From an uncultured Bacteroidales bacterium (GTDB lineage: Bacteria; Bacteroidota; Bacteroidia; Bacteroidales; UBA932), in contig ONDR01000005.1 in NCBI GenBank assembly GCA_900316675.1, positions 158,420 to 222,419 of the forward strand: a stretch of DNA of 64,000 nt. The letters are read 5' to 3'. A program made the translations under genes and the position numbers. Numbering within the stretch: position 1 is the first letter of the stretch; each line of letters opens with the position of its first letter. The notes below the pieces were generated by a model, which saw nothing but the letters and a program-made list of their open reading frames with translations, searched no databases and had not been told where the DNA came from. This document shows positions 18,401-27,326 of this stretch, piece by piece.

Positions 18401-19413
18401 AAAAGCTGGATAAAGCTATAGCCGCCTATACGGCCCTGCAAAAGAAGTCCAGCGCAGACGAAGTGCTGGCCATACAGCAGACGATTAACGCCCTGGAAGC
18501 AAAGCGCAGTGCCATACAGCGCAGCATCGACATAGCCAAAGCCCAGCAGGAAGTAAACGATATTTCCGGCCTGGGTAACCGCGAATTTACGCTGAAAATC
18601 CGCAGTATCGGTTTTGACGAACTGACGGAAAAGATACGCAGCCTGCGCCGCCAGCTGGCCGACCTCAACAACCCGGTAACCGAAAAGCAGCGGGCCGACA
18701 TAGAAGCCCTTATAGCTACGTACGAAAGCTGGCGTAGCGTCTGCGCCCAGTCTATCGACACCTACCGTAACGCCTGGGACGGTATCAAGGGCATAGGTAA
18801 CGCGATCCAGAACGTTACCGACGCGTTAGAGGGTAACGGTAACGCCTGGCAAAAGATAACCGCTATTATCGACGCTTTCTTTAGCGTGGTGGACGGCATA
18901 AAGGCCGTTATTACGGTTATCGAAATGCTGAACGCTGCGACTACGGCGCACACTGCCGCAAAGGCCGCAGAAACTGCCGCCGTTACTACGGAAGCTGCCG
19001 CAGAGACCGCAGCCGGTACGTCGAAGATCGCCACTAACGCGGCGGTTATGGCTTCTAATATCGCGCTGGCTAATACTAATATGGCCGTGGCCGCTTCCGG
19101 TGCTGCGTCTTCGCAGGCCAGTATCCCTTATATCGGCCCTATCCTGGCTATCGCCGCAGTGGCCAGCGTTATAGCTGCTATTCTGGCTATCCCGAAGTTT
19201 GCGGACGGTGGCCTGGCTTATGGCCCTACGCTGGGTATGTTTGGCGAATACGCCGGCGCAAGCAATAACCCCGAAGTGGTGGCCCCGCTGGACAAACTGC
19301 GCGGTATGCTGGAACCCAGCGACGGTTTTAGCGGCAAGGTAAGGTTTGAAATAGCGGGCCGTACCCTGGTAGGTATCCTGGAAAAAGAAACGGACTTAAG
19401 GAAACGCAGCTAA
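15493..19413 (+). CDS. Tail tape measure protein (TP901 family)
   Basis: The 1306-residue protein is the longest in the phage. The N-terminal third has the TP901 tape measure pattern (FTKAMRAANTMAGKDAAGF, LPSVAGSAAQLGVSIDELMA, TGNTAEVSTQLSAVLKAL). A hydrophobic segment lies near residue 456 (GVGIAIAAVTAIIEAF). Long Ala/Glu/Lys-rich coiled-coil repeats fill about 480-1080, and a second hydrophobic stretch lies near 1212-1235 (ILAIAAVASVIAAILAIP). It sets tail length; by the usual 1.5 angstrom per residue rule the tail would be roughly 190-200 nm. The last residues (GGLAYGPTLGMFGEY) are typical of the conserved C-terminus. Confidence 0.93.
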   Translation: MAGKSTISITFKLDGDGKGFKSLTADADGLKQVITASVVEAQKLNKSMMDWSLSVQAIGQVSNAVSQLNNTFQQITGESNQFTKAMRAANTMAGKDAAGFKQLKGQVADLAKELPIARDQLANGLYQVISNGVPEDNWLSFLEATAKASIGGLADLNQAVTVTATIIKNYGLAWEDAGSIQDKIQMTAKNGVTTFEQLADALPSVAGSAAQLGVSIDELMAVFATCTGVTGNTAEVSTQLSAVLKALIKPSTEAAKAAEAMGIQFDAAGIRAAGGLDNFLKELDQTINQYAQSTGELSETIYGNLFGSARALRLLTSLTGEQADKFTENIGIMADSAGSIDQAFNEMASTGEAAAQKLKNQFAGITDAIAGIMRPAAPIMAFSANVLITVNSVATLTKTLKALNLTQVLTATRAKASGAAMLLLGLNTNKAAAVQRVFNGALRSGTYAATAFKIALRGLMIATGVGIAIAAVTAIIEAFTNKSEDATEQTDLLAEAEDAFKSKFAEVKTALDAEIKKLGELIRAKQDTADAVAHLNTEYGEIFGTHKTAADWYDTLTTKSKDYATQLAFEAKAASLNAKMAENAAQIHINAEKMRRMAEAGEDKRQVYKTYGTSSSGAVMGGYVTEDNPEYTALSDQINQLTADNAALEKELGVVNAAAEKYKASVSGAGDAAAGAAKQVAIAEMNLNQVKAKLEANEKAGAATTDPKELARLKAENQQLQARKEVLEDMQGLGKSGSGGAKFTADPKTLKELSDNIEIYKKKLTGADTAEQRAIQAQIIAWQRKKDEIELAQKAAAVPAEIQTLDDVAKALDYLREKRKAASAEDIAGIDAQIAEMEMLQATMERPVSISYLSSLKDIDAEIAYQRKKREYAHGATIAEIDAEIARLERLKAASENAGILGIPNDQLKSYDQLNAKLAYYRTLLDTATAAERADIQAQIDALEELKAAWDAATAAANIPEDFSQLDSIEKLDKAIAAYTALQKKSSADEVLAIQQTINALEAKRSAIQRSIDIAKAQQEVNDISGLGNREFTLKIRSIGFDELTEKIRSLRRQLADLNNPVTEKQRADIEALIATYESWRSVCAQSIDTYRNAWDGIKGIGNAIQNVTDALEGNGNAWQKITAIIDAFFSVVDGIKAVITVIEMLNAATTAHTAAKAAETAAVTTEAAAETAAGTSKIATNAAVMASNIALANTNMAVAASGAASSQASIPYIGPILAIAAVASVIAAILAIPKFADGGLAYGPTLGMFGEYAGASNNPEVVAPLDKLRGMLEPSDGFSGKVRFEIAGRTLVGILEKETDLRKRS

Positions 19414-19414
19414 G

Positions 19415-21763
19415 ATGGCAAAGCAGTTACGATATGCAGGCGAATTTCTTAGCCAGCACGGCATAGTCTGGCGGGTAGAAATTTTACAGGAAGCAGCGCA
19501 GCCGTTTGCTTCCGTCGGCCCGCTGACCTTTGAAGCCCGCGAGCCGCTGGTAATAGAGTGGAAGAAAGCCGACAAAGAAGAAGTGCTGTGCGGCTCTACT
19601 GCTACTATCCGCGTGGAAAGCCCCGGCGACCGGACGTACGAAGACCTGTACACTATCGAAGTGGGGGCTATACGTATGGACGTTTACAGGGGTGGATACC
19701 TGTACTGGTCTGGCGCACTGGATCCGGAATTTTACGAAGAACCCTACGAAAGGGCGGCAAATTACCCGGTTTCGCTGACCTTTTCGGACTTCGGTATATT
19801 TGACCGGCTAAGCTATAATTTAGCAGAAATGCAGACAGTTTACGCGGTCGTTTCGGACGCGCTTAGCCGCAGTACGATTAACTTTACCAGCATCGACCAG
19901 TCGCTAATTTCGTCTTACCTCAATGGTGCCAAACTAACCCTGGGCGCGCTGCGCGTACGCAGCGATAATTTCTACGACGAAGACGGTATAGCCAGCAGCC
20001 TTAAAGACGTTATCGAGGGTATATTTTTACCCCTGGGCCTGCGTATGGTGCAGCGTAACGGTCGTATCTGGGTATATGACCTTAACGGCTTATACACACT
20101 GGCCAGCCAGGCGCAGATCGAGTGGAACGGCGACAGCCAGACTATGGGTACCGACAAGGTGGCCAATAACGTAAAAATTACCTGGAATACCTACGCGCAG
20201 GGCGGTAAGCAAGGCCCAGAAGACTGCTGGCTGGAAGAAGTGGATAAGAACCTGGTAAACGTCAATAATACCAGTATGGCCACTTCGCCTAATACCCACT
20301 GCCAGTACGTCAGCTTCCACTACAGTACCGATATGCACGACTGGTTTGATGCTACGGACGCAGGGTTTACGCTGTGGCTGTGCGACCAGCAGTACGGCAA
20401 AAACGCCACCCTTAACGCGCCCGGTATCAAATTCTTTAAGATAGTCGAACAAAACGACGGACAGGAAAGCGAGGGCGTCGCCGTTATGTGGACTGCCTAC
20501 CACGGCTACGCTACCGGCGGCGGTGGCTGGTTTGACAGCAGCAGTGCTGCGGTAAGCTGGCAGGTACGCGGATTACAGGGTATAGGTATTACCAGCCTGG
20601 ATAATTTTGGTACTAACCTGGATACCGTACTGGGTGGCACGCTGGCCGCCTGTGGCGGTAAACTGTTTACCAGTGAAAAGGTATGGATACCGCCGGTGGA
20701 CGAAGCCGGTAACCTGCTGCTGCGTGTTACCCTGCCTATGCTGATGGACTGCCGGTTTAATCCGTTTGAGAGTGCCAGCAACCTTATGAAAGGTATGAAG
20801 CAGGAAGACTGGTACAAACAGTGGCAGGAAAGGGGCAATTTTGTGTATATCCCTGTTACGCTTAAATTCCAGCCGGACGGCTCCAATACGGTGTACTGCT
20901 GGACTAATCGCAGTATCGTAGGGCAGGACGTAAGTAATTATCCTGTAAAGACCCTTGCGGACACCTACGGCAGCTGGCAGGTGTACCGGCCTAATGACGA
21001 CGAAGCCCCGGACGTTTGGGGCTATATGTGCTACTGGGATAAGAAAAACGACGGCGACAGCTGCGGTGTTATGGGCTGGAAAGTGAACCGGCCCGGAAAG
21101 AACACCTACACTAAGAGCGTTACCACCCTGCTTAAAGAGTGCGACGACGGCCAGTACGTGCCGTTCCCGTCCAGCACCAGGGGCGGCAAAATCTGGCTGG
21201 AAGTGCGGAAGTCTGGCTGGATCATATCGGACGGCAGCACTAACCTGCCGACCAGCGGCAGCACGTCGAACCCTAAAGGATTGTGGCAGAAAATCGGCAT
21301 AATCCTGTTTAAGCTGCCGCAGTTTGAAATCGTGAACCGCCAGCAGTTTGATATGGAAGTAAACACCGACGACGTGGAGTACCAGGCAGAGATTAACGCC
21401 GCCGCCAAAGAAAGTATCGAATTTGATACGATTTGCGGCACCCACAAAGACGGTGTACCCACGGCACGCGGTGCATATTTCGCCACCGGTAGCGGCCAGC
21501 AGGTAAAGCGACTTTCCAGGGCTGGCCGCCTTACACAGGCAGAAGAACTGCTGATAGGTACCCTGTATAGTCAGTATGCCCAGCGGCGTACCACCCTTAG
21601 CGGCGAAGCCGAACTGCCGACCGGCGGGCTAAAGGTGTACACCGAGCAGAACCAGGGCGACAAGCTGTTTTTAATGCAGGGCGAAGTTATGGACACGATA
21701 GCGGATACGTCCGAAGTTTCGATAGTGGAACTGCGCCCGGACGAATACGATAAAGCAGATTAG
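19415..21763 (+). CDS. Tail tip protein after tape measure, probable hub or baseplate component
   Basis: The 782-residue protein starts one base after the tape measure stop, the slot that holds distal tail and hub proteins in siphoviruses. The N-terminal ~140 residues are strand-rich (IVWRVEILQE, LYTIEVGAIRMDVYRGGYLYWSG), followed by a domain with GIFLPLGLRMVQRNGRIWVYD. The middle is rich in Trp, Tyr and Gly and looks like carbohydrate-binding or beta-sandwich material. I do not recognise a named family beyond Bacteroides phage tail proteins. Confidence 0.7.
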   Translation: MAKQLRYAGEFLSQHGIVWRVEILQEAAQPFASVGPLTFEAREPLVIEWKKADKEEVLCGSTATIRVESPGDRTYEDLYTIEVGAIRMDVYRGGYLYWSGALDPEFYEEPYERAANYPVSLTFSDFGIFDRLSYNLAEMQTVYAVVSDALSRSTINFTSIDQSLISSYLNGAKLTLGALRVRSDNFYDEDGIASSLKDVIEGIFLPLGLRMVQRNGRIWVYDLNGLYTLASQAQIEWNGDSQTMGTDKVANNVKITWNTYAQGGKQGPEDCWLEEVDKNLVNVNNTSMATSPNTHCQYVSFHYSTDMHDWFDATDAGFTLWLCDQQYGKNATLNAPGIKFFKIVEQNDGQESEGVAVMWTAYHGYATGGGGWFDSSSAAVSWQVRGLQGIGITSLDNFGTNLDTVLGGTLAACGGKLFTSEKVWIPPVDEAGNLLLRVTLPMLMDCRFNPFESASNLMKGMKQEDWYKQWQERGNFVYIPVTLKFQPDGSNTVYCWTNRSIVGQDVSNYPVKTLADTYGSWQVYRPNDDEAPDVWGYMCYWDKKNDGDSCGVMGWKVNRPGKNTYTKSVTTLLKECDDGQYVPFPSSTRGGKIWLEVRKSGWIISDGSTNLPTSGSTSNPKGLWQKIGIILFKLPQFEIVNRQQFDMEVNTDDVEYQAEINAAAKESIEFDTICGTHKDGVPTARGAYFATGSGQQVKRLSRAGRLTQAEELLIGTLYSQYAQRRTTLSGEAELPTGGLKVYTEQNQGDKLFLMQGEVMDTIADTSEVSIVELRPDEYDKAD

Positions 21764-21766
21764 CGT

Positions 21767-23497
21767 ATGGCAGAAAAGGAATTTACACTGGTTACCAACC
21801 TGCGCGAACCCCGGCCCCGCAGCAAACGCCTGCGCGAGCTGGGCGCGTCTGGTACCAGCGGCAAAGGCAGCACCGTGGTAAACGTTTCCGGTGGCGGCGA
21901 CACACCCGCCAGCGGCGACGGCCACACGCACGCTAATAAACCGGCCCTGGACGCTATCACTATCGACGCGGCAGGGTACGAATACCTTACCCAGCTTAAG
22001 GAAGTTATCGACCCAGAAACCGGCAACCCTACGACGGAAAGCGTTACCGAAAAGGTAAAGGCCGGCTACGCTGACGTAGCCCACGATATTACGCCTAACA
22101 GCCCGGTTTGGGGTTACTTCCTGTCTAAGGTGGCCGACGACGTGGCCGCTGGCCGTATCACTTTCCAGCAGGGCTTAACGGCGGTAGGCGTGGCCGTCTT
22201 CCAGGGCGAAGCCCAGTACGGCGACTTCGTGCGCAGTCTCTATGGCGGTACCGGCGCGGGCATCGACCCGCAGGGCAACGCTGAGTTTGAAAGCGTCCGG
22301 GTGCGTACGTACTTTGAAGCCGTGGAGCTGATTATAAACCGCCTGTCCGCTATCGAGGGCGACCAGATACTGACGGAGTGCGACACGATAGACAGCATAG
22401 ACGACCTGGGTAACGGCACCTATGGCCTGCACCTGCACAGCAAGTACGACGGCTATTTTACGGCCATATCTGCCGGAAGCGTGCTAAAGGGTATCGTAAA
22501 CAACCTGGGCGCAGCTGCGCTGGGTATGACCAGCCAGGGCAATAACGTGGCCCTGTACACGTCCTGGTTTAGGGTAAACAGCGTAAACCCCGCCAGCAAT
22601 TACCTGGAAGTCCAGCTGTACCCTAATAACCAGGTACCCAGTGGCACGAATTACCCGCCGTGCGAGCTTATGAAGATCGCCCGCTGGGGACACCAGACAG
22701 ACACCACCCGGCAAAGCTGCATAGTGCTGTCTTCCACGGATGGGCGTATTACCCACTATACCGGCGTTACAAAGCCTATCATAGACCGCACAAACTACGG
22801 TGCTACGTTTGGCTCTATACCGGACTTCCTGCTGGCCTTAGACCTGCCGATAGTACCCGGCCAGGATTACGTCTATGCACGTGGCCTTATCGTGCAGGAT
22901 ATGATACGTATAGACTACCAGGGCCAGCCGGTCGTCGAATACGTGGACAGGGGCGCGTACGACCCTAACGCCGACTACTACCACGCCGATATTAACCCGG
23001 CCACCGGCATATACGAAACTTCGGACGTTTGGTACCTGGGCTGCAAGTGGCGGTGTATGGTTACCGGCACCACGGCTGCGCCCGCCTGGGATAGCACCGA
23101 CTGGGCTATGGTAGAGGGAAACCCGGAGTTTACCGTAGAGTTTGCCGACACCGACTATTTGTTTGATCCCGACCGCTTCGCCGTTACGCTGCGCATTATT
23201 GCTAAGCTGTACAATATGGTAATTACGGACGATATATTACCGCAGGACGTGGTTTGGACGCGCTACAGCGAAGACCTGCAAGGAAACCCGCGCACGGCCA
23301 GCGATAACGCCTGGGCCTTACGGCGCGCAGGTGCTGCGCCTGGCGGCATTATCGGCAAATCCATAGACCTTACCGTGGACGACTGCGATTTTAACGGCTA
23401 TATCCCGCCGGTGCTTCGCTTTACGGCCACCGTTACACTGCGCGACGGCTCCACTGGCCAGCCCGCCGCTACCGACACCGCAAATTTTGAGTATTAG
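21767..23497 (+). CDS. Tail fibre or tip protein with GHTHANKPALDAI signature
   Basis: The 576-residue protein begins with a Lys/Arg-rich and Gly/Ser-rich linker, then GDGHTHANKPALDAI (about residues 47-61), a short signature that recurs in phage fibre proteins before trimerising segments. A long beta-rich middle and a C-terminal Ig-like stretch ending VTLRDGSTGQPAATDTANFEY follow. It probably belongs to the tail tip or fibre. The next gene starts five bases later. Confidence 0.65.
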   Translation: MAEKEFTLVTNLREPRPRSKRLRELGASGTSGKGSTVVNVSGGGDTPASGDGHTHANKPALDAITIDAAGYEYLTQLKEVIDPETGNPTTESVTEKVKAGYADVAHDITPNSPVWGYFLSKVADDVAAGRITFQQGLTAVGVAVFQGEAQYGDFVRSLYGGTGAGIDPQGNAEFESVRVRTYFEAVELIINRLSAIEGDQILTECDTIDSIDDLGNGTYGLHLHSKYDGYFTAISAGSVLKGIVNNLGAAALGMTSQGNNVALYTSWFRVNSVNPASNYLEVQLYPNNQVPSGTNYPPCELMKIARWGHQTDTTRQSCIVLSSTDGRITHYTGVTKPIIDRTNYGATFGSIPDFLLALDLPIVPGQDYVYARGLIVQDMIRIDYQGQPVVEYVDRGAYDPNADYYHADINPATGIYETSDVWYLGCKWRCMVTGTTAAPAWDSTDWAMVEGNPEFTVEFADTDYLFDPDRFAVTLRIIAKLYNMVITDDILPQDVVWTRYSEDLQGNPRTASDNAWALRRAGAAPGGIIGKSIDLTVDDCDFNGYIPPVLRFTATVTLRDGSTGQPAATDTANFEY

Positions 23498-23502
23498 ACG
23501 AT

Positions 23503-24666
23503 ATGAAAACAAGACGCTTTGACTTCAATTTTAAGCCGTTACAGCTGAATATCACTATATCCGTGGACGGCAGCGTACCGGACAAGCAGAACTATAACGG
23601 CGACGCGGACGAGTTTACCCCGGACTATACCCTAACGCCGCTTATTTTGCAGCCGCAGGTAAGCCGTCTGGACAAAGACGAAATCGTAACGCCGGGCAAC
23701 ATTAACACCCTGCTGGCAAACGTCAAGTGGTACGAAATTATCGGCGGCGTGCGCACCCAGATTTTGGCCGCGAACACCGACTACGAAATTACTACCAGCG
23801 GCGGCCAGGCTGGCCGGATCAAGGTAAAGAAAAACGCCCAGCCGAACATACCTATTACCCTGGAGTTTTACGCCGAATACCTGGACGACCGTACTAACCA
23901 GGTTATCGTTATCCACGCTACGCATATCGTGAAGTGCGGAAACTCTACGGCGTACATACCCGAACTTTTCCTGGACGCAGCCGACCAGACTATTTATAAC
24001 CCGCTGGTGGATGGCGACAGCCAGACGGTACACGCCAGCCTGCGCGTAGGCGCGGCAGAGTGCGCCACCGCTAACCGGCAGTTTGTCTGGGAAGTGCTGC
24101 GCAGCGACGGAACGTTTACCGCCGTGGGCCAGGACGACTTCGATTTTGAGCTGTCCGTATCTAACGACGGCACCAGCTGCACCGTAAACCGCACCCTTAT
24201 GGGCGACGAACTGGTGCTGCGCTGCCGTGCCAAATACGACCCGGACGGAAACCCCGGCAGCGTGTCGCTGACCGACGCGGCCCCGCAGGCTATCGTGGCC
24301 TTTGTGCGCCGCCTGCCAAAGTATGAATATGAAATAAGCGGGCTGCCGGTTAATATCCCTGCCGGCATCCTGGCCGTCTGTCCCGAAGTGTACGTATGGG
24401 ACGTAAACGGCCCGGTGGAAAACCCCGAAAACGTCCTGCTGCCGCTGTGGTATATCGGTACGAACCAGGCCAGCGGAAACCCTGCCAGCTACGCGCAGGT
24501 GGCCCACGGCTTCGCGCCCACTATATCCACGCGGGCTATGAGCGAGCTATACGGCGCGGTTATCGGCGTGGACGTGAAAGACCCCGGCCCGCTGGCACCG
24601 TGGGAAGACGGTAACGGCACGTCCTGGTTTGAGGACGGCGACGGTAACGTATTACTGATGAAATAA
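23503..24666 (+). CDS. Phage tail-associated beta-rich protein, unknown
   Basis: The 387-residue protein has a repeated strand pattern of Ig-like domains (for example VWEVLRSDGTFTAVGQDDF and MGDELVLRCRAKYDPDGNPG) and few charged clusters. It lies in the fibre operon between two other beta-rich proteins. The family is not recognised; a structural role at the tail tip is inferred from context. Confidence 0.6.
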   Translation: MKTRRFDFNFKPLQLNITISVDGSVPDKQNYNGDADEFTPDYTLTPLILQPQVSRLDKDEIVTPGNINTLLANVKWYEIIGGVRTQILAANTDYEITTSGGQAGRIKVKKNAQPNIPITLEFYAEYLDDRTNQVIVIHATHIVKCGNSTAYIPELFLDAADQTIYNPLVDGDSQTVHASLRVGAAECATANRQFVWEVLRSDGTFTAVGQDDFDFELSVSNDGTSCTVNRTLMGDELVLRCRAKYDPDGNPGSVSLTDAAPQAIVAFVRRLPKYEYEISGLPVNIPAGILAVCPEVYVWDVNGPVENPENVLLPLWYIGTNQASGNPASYAQVAHGFAPTISTRAMSELYGAVIGVDVKDPGPLAPWEDGNGTSWFEDGDGNVLLMK

Positions 24667-24688
24667 CAACGCTTAAAGCATAGGAATT

Positions 24689-25105
24689 ATGGCACGTTAC
24701 ATTAAAGCAAACCCCAAAGTAGCCGCCTTTTTGGGGCTTATGAGAGACCGTAACACGGTTACAGACGGCAATTACCTTTTGTGGCAGGCTGATATGCTGG
24801 CTTTTGGCCCGCTTACCCAGCTGCAAGAAACACTGGAACAGATCGGCGGTATAGCCCTGCTGCCGCACGAAGCACGACAGGAGCAGGACGGCACCGTAGT
24901 GCGCCCGCTGCCGACGGCTACCGACCCCCGGTTTATCATTGACACGCCGCAGCCGGAAGAAAGCCCGGAAAACGCCGCTACAGGCGACGATAACGGCGCG
25001 CAGGTAGAAGAACCCACCCAGCAGGAAGAAAGCCCCGCAGAGGGCGCGGAAACCGCCGGAACTGACGAAAACGAAGCAGACCCCGAACCCGCTAACGAAG
25101 ATTAA
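24689..25105 (+). CDS. Small protein with acidic tail, unknown
   Basis: The 138-residue protein has a helical N-terminal half (VAAFLGLMRDRNTVTDGNY, ending near residue 70) and a disordered C-terminal half rich in Glu, Pro, Gln and Asp. Such acidic tails occur in assembly chaperones, but no family can be named. It sits between fibre genes with short spacers. Confidence 0.55.
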   Translation: MARYIKANPKVAAFLGLMRDRNTVTDGNYLLWQADMLAFGPLTQLQETLEQIGGIALLPHEARQEQDGTVVRPLPTATDPRFIIDTPQPEESPENAATGDDNGAQVEEPTQQEESPAEGAETAGTDENEADPEPANED

Positions 25106-25108
25106 GCT

Positions 25109-26152
25109 ATGAGCAGCGCAAGTACAACCAGGACTATAAAATTTATATCCAAAGCCGGTACCTACACCGCCGTTATTATGAGTCCAAACGGCGACCTGTA
25201 CCAGGAGTGGGACGGCACCCAGCAGGACGTTACCGCGATCCGTCCGGACTACCAGACTTTGCAGCCTATTCTGTACTTTGTCTGCACGTCTTCGCGTGTC
25301 GCTGAGGGCGTGGCCACCCCGGACGCTATCGACTACTATTTCAACGGCACGAAGATTACCTGGAACGGTGCCAACAGCAGCGGCACGTTTGCCGGCTACT
25401 TCCAGAAAATTTCGCCCAGCGGCGACCAGCTCTACTACGGTATTAAAATCCTTAAGAACCTGGTAACCCTGGCCGGCTTCGCGCCGTGCGTTATCAAGAT
25501 GGAAGCCACGATTAGCTACGGCACGCAGGCCGATACTATCCAGGCATCCTATACTATCCCTATCCAGCAGGCCACCGGCAGCAGCTACCGCGTTACGATC
25601 GCCGCCGGCGATAACAAGAACTTTGTTATTACCGACAAATCCGGCAGCTGCATACTGAAAGCCTACGCCTACCAGTCCGGTAACGAACTGACGCAGGGCC
25701 TTACTTACGCCTGGGAAAAGATGGGCGCAAGCGGATGGGAAACTATTTCTGGCCAGACGGCGCGCACGCTGACCGTGGCCGCGTCCAGCATTGACACCTA
25801 CGGCGAATTTAGGGTAACGGTGTACCGTGGCGGTACCGAAATCGGAAAGGATATACAGGGCGTTATGGACGCTTCCGACCCTTTCGACATTGACCCACAC
25901 CCGAACCCGGAAGACGAAGCTATTACCGAAGATACCAACGGTAACGGCACCGTGGTTTATACCCCGGTGGTGGTTAAGCGCGGTACGAACACGCAGGCCC
26001 TTAGCACTACTTTCTACTTCGTGCTTAAGGATGCTGCCGGCGTGTACCTCAACAGCGACCGCACCACCCCTTACGCCAGCTACACCGTAACCCGCGCGCA
26101 CTGCGTGCAGGCGGCAGGCGACGTGTCCGTAACTATTACTGCAAGGGACTAA
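25109..26152 (+). CDS. Ig-like phage tail protein, unknown
   Basis: The 347-residue protein begins SSASTTRTIKFISKAGTY. Its later strand-rich part includes an Ig-like unit (LTYAWEKMGASGWETISGQ and YGEFRVTVYRGG, about 205-245). The beginning resembles that of the next gene (TRVVKFIRKG), suggesting a shared docking segment on the tail. The exact role is unknown. Confidence 0.6.
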   Translation: MSSASTTRTIKFISKAGTYTAVIMSPNGDLYQEWDGTQQDVTAIRPDYQTLQPILYFVCTSSRVAEGVATPDAIDYYFNGTKITWNGANSSGTFAGYFQKISPSGDQLYYGIKILKNLVTLAGFAPCVIKMEATISYGTQADTIQASYTIPIQQATGSSYRVTIAAGDNKNFVITDKSGSCILKAYAYQSGNELTQGLTYAWEKMGASGWETISGQTARTLTVAASSIDTYGEFRVTVYRGGTEIGKDIQGVMDASDPFDIDPHPNPEDEAITEDTNGNGTVVYTPVVVKRGTNTQALSTTFYFVLKDAAGVYLNSDRTTPYASYTVTRAHCVQAAGDVSVTITARD

Positions 26153-26156
26153 GACT

Positions 26157-27296
26157 ATGGGCGCATCCTGTACACGCGTAGTTAAATTTATACGCAAAGG
26201 CGACACAGGGCCGAAAGGCGACCAGGGCGCAGTGCTGCGAGGGCCACAAGCCTGGAGCGACTGCGCCGTGGGCTACGCCTTTAAGCAGGGTGCCGTCGGC
26301 GAAGCGTGGCTGGACGTAGTGCTGTATAACGACTATTACTACCTGTGTAAGAAGTCGCACGTTAAAACGGCCAGCAATTACCCCGGCAGCAGCACTGCCA
26401 TTTCGCAGGGCCTGTGGCAGCTGGGCGACGCTATCGACCTGGTGGCCACCAAACTGCTGCTGGCGCAGTACGCACTGGTAAAGAACCTGGGCGTAGAAAC
26501 TATAGATATGCGCGACGCTAATAACGCTATCCTTTTCCAGGCTAAAAACGGTGCGGTTACCTGCAAAACCGGTACGTTTGAAAACGTAACGGTTACCGGT
26601 ACTATAAACGCCACGTCTGGAAAGATTGCCGGCTTTACTATTAGTGGTAACGGCCTGTCTAATACGCCGTTTGATAACGACGCGTATATTATCTTCCGTA
26701 ACGACGCTATGGGTGCTTTCGCCGGCATCGGCGGTAATATCCTGCCTGCGTCTTCTGGCGCGCGTGCCGTGGCCCGGTTTGAGAACCACGACAATAATAA
26801 CTACTGGGGCTTAGGCACTAATTACGCCCTGCTGGTATCGGCGCGTAACGGCGGCGAAAACGTGGCTATACAGATGGATGGCGGCGCGCTGGTAGGTCTG
26901 GCGTATAGAAATACGATTATCGGTACCGGCGTAACGTCCCGCACACTTACGCGAACAGAGGGCCACGTAATCTGCATTAACTCTAACGACTGCACTATTT
27001 ACCTACCGACTATGCAGCTTTATGATAGTGGCCACGTCGTTAGGATGAAGTGGCTTAGCGGCAAGGTTAAGATAAAAGTAAGTTACTGCTATACTCCGAA
27101 CGGCACCAGCTACCGTTATACGAAGCCGTGTATTATCTATGACCGAAACGACACCTTAGACGGTGCCGATAGTTACGATAACAGCCAGCCTAACTGTAGC
27201 GTCGAATTTGTCTGGGTACCAGAACTTACCCGGACTGTCGGCAGCACCACTTATTACGGCGCGTGGCTTATGTACAAATTCCCGCGCGATTGGTAA
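26157..27296 (+). CDS. Tail fibre protein with collagen-like N-terminus
   Basis: The 379-residue protein starts TRVVKFIRKGDTGPKGDQGA, a short collagen-like GxY run that drives trimer formation. A carbohydrate-binding-like unit (GYAFKQGAVGEAWLDVVLY...YYLCKKSH) follows. Near residues 130-170 comes VTVTGTINATSGKIAGFTIS, a motif of fibre beta-helices. It is the penultimate fibre gene before the DGR-diversified protein and may form the stalk on which that protein sits. Confidence 0.72.
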   Translation: MGASCTRVVKFIRKGDTGPKGDQGAVLRGPQAWSDCAVGYAFKQGAVGEAWLDVVLYNDYYYLCKKSHVKTASNYPGSSTAISQGLWQLGDAIDLVATKLLLAQYALVKNLGVETIDMRDANNAILFQAKNGAVTCKTGTFENVTVTGTINATSGKIAGFTISGNGLSNTPFDNDAYIIFRNDAMGAFAGIGGNILPASSGARAVARFENHDNNNYWGLGTNYALLVSARNGGENVAIQMDGGALVGLAYRNTIIGTGVTSRTLTRTEGHVICINSNDCTIYLPTMQLYDSGHVVRMKWLSGKVKIKVSYCYTPNGTSYRYTKPCIIYDRNDTLDGADSYDNSQPNCSVEFVWVPELTRTVGSTTYYGAWLMYKFPRDW

Positions 27297-27310
27297 AAGA
27301 AACAACCCAT

Positions 27311-27326
27311 TAAACTTATAAGTTTA
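27311..27326. promoter_or_regulatory. 16-base perfect palindrome at the start of the DGR target gene
   Basis: TAAACTTATAAGTTTA is identical to its reverse complement, and its last base is the A of the ATG of the variable protein gene. It fills half of the 29-base spacer after the fibre gene. It could be an operator for a dimeric repressor or an RNA hairpin that hides the start codon. Confidence 0.6.

Noticed and set aside
24560..26206. Long minus-strand frame opposite the fibre genes
   Set aside because: It spans three plus-strand genes with normal spacing and composition and has no recognisable domain.
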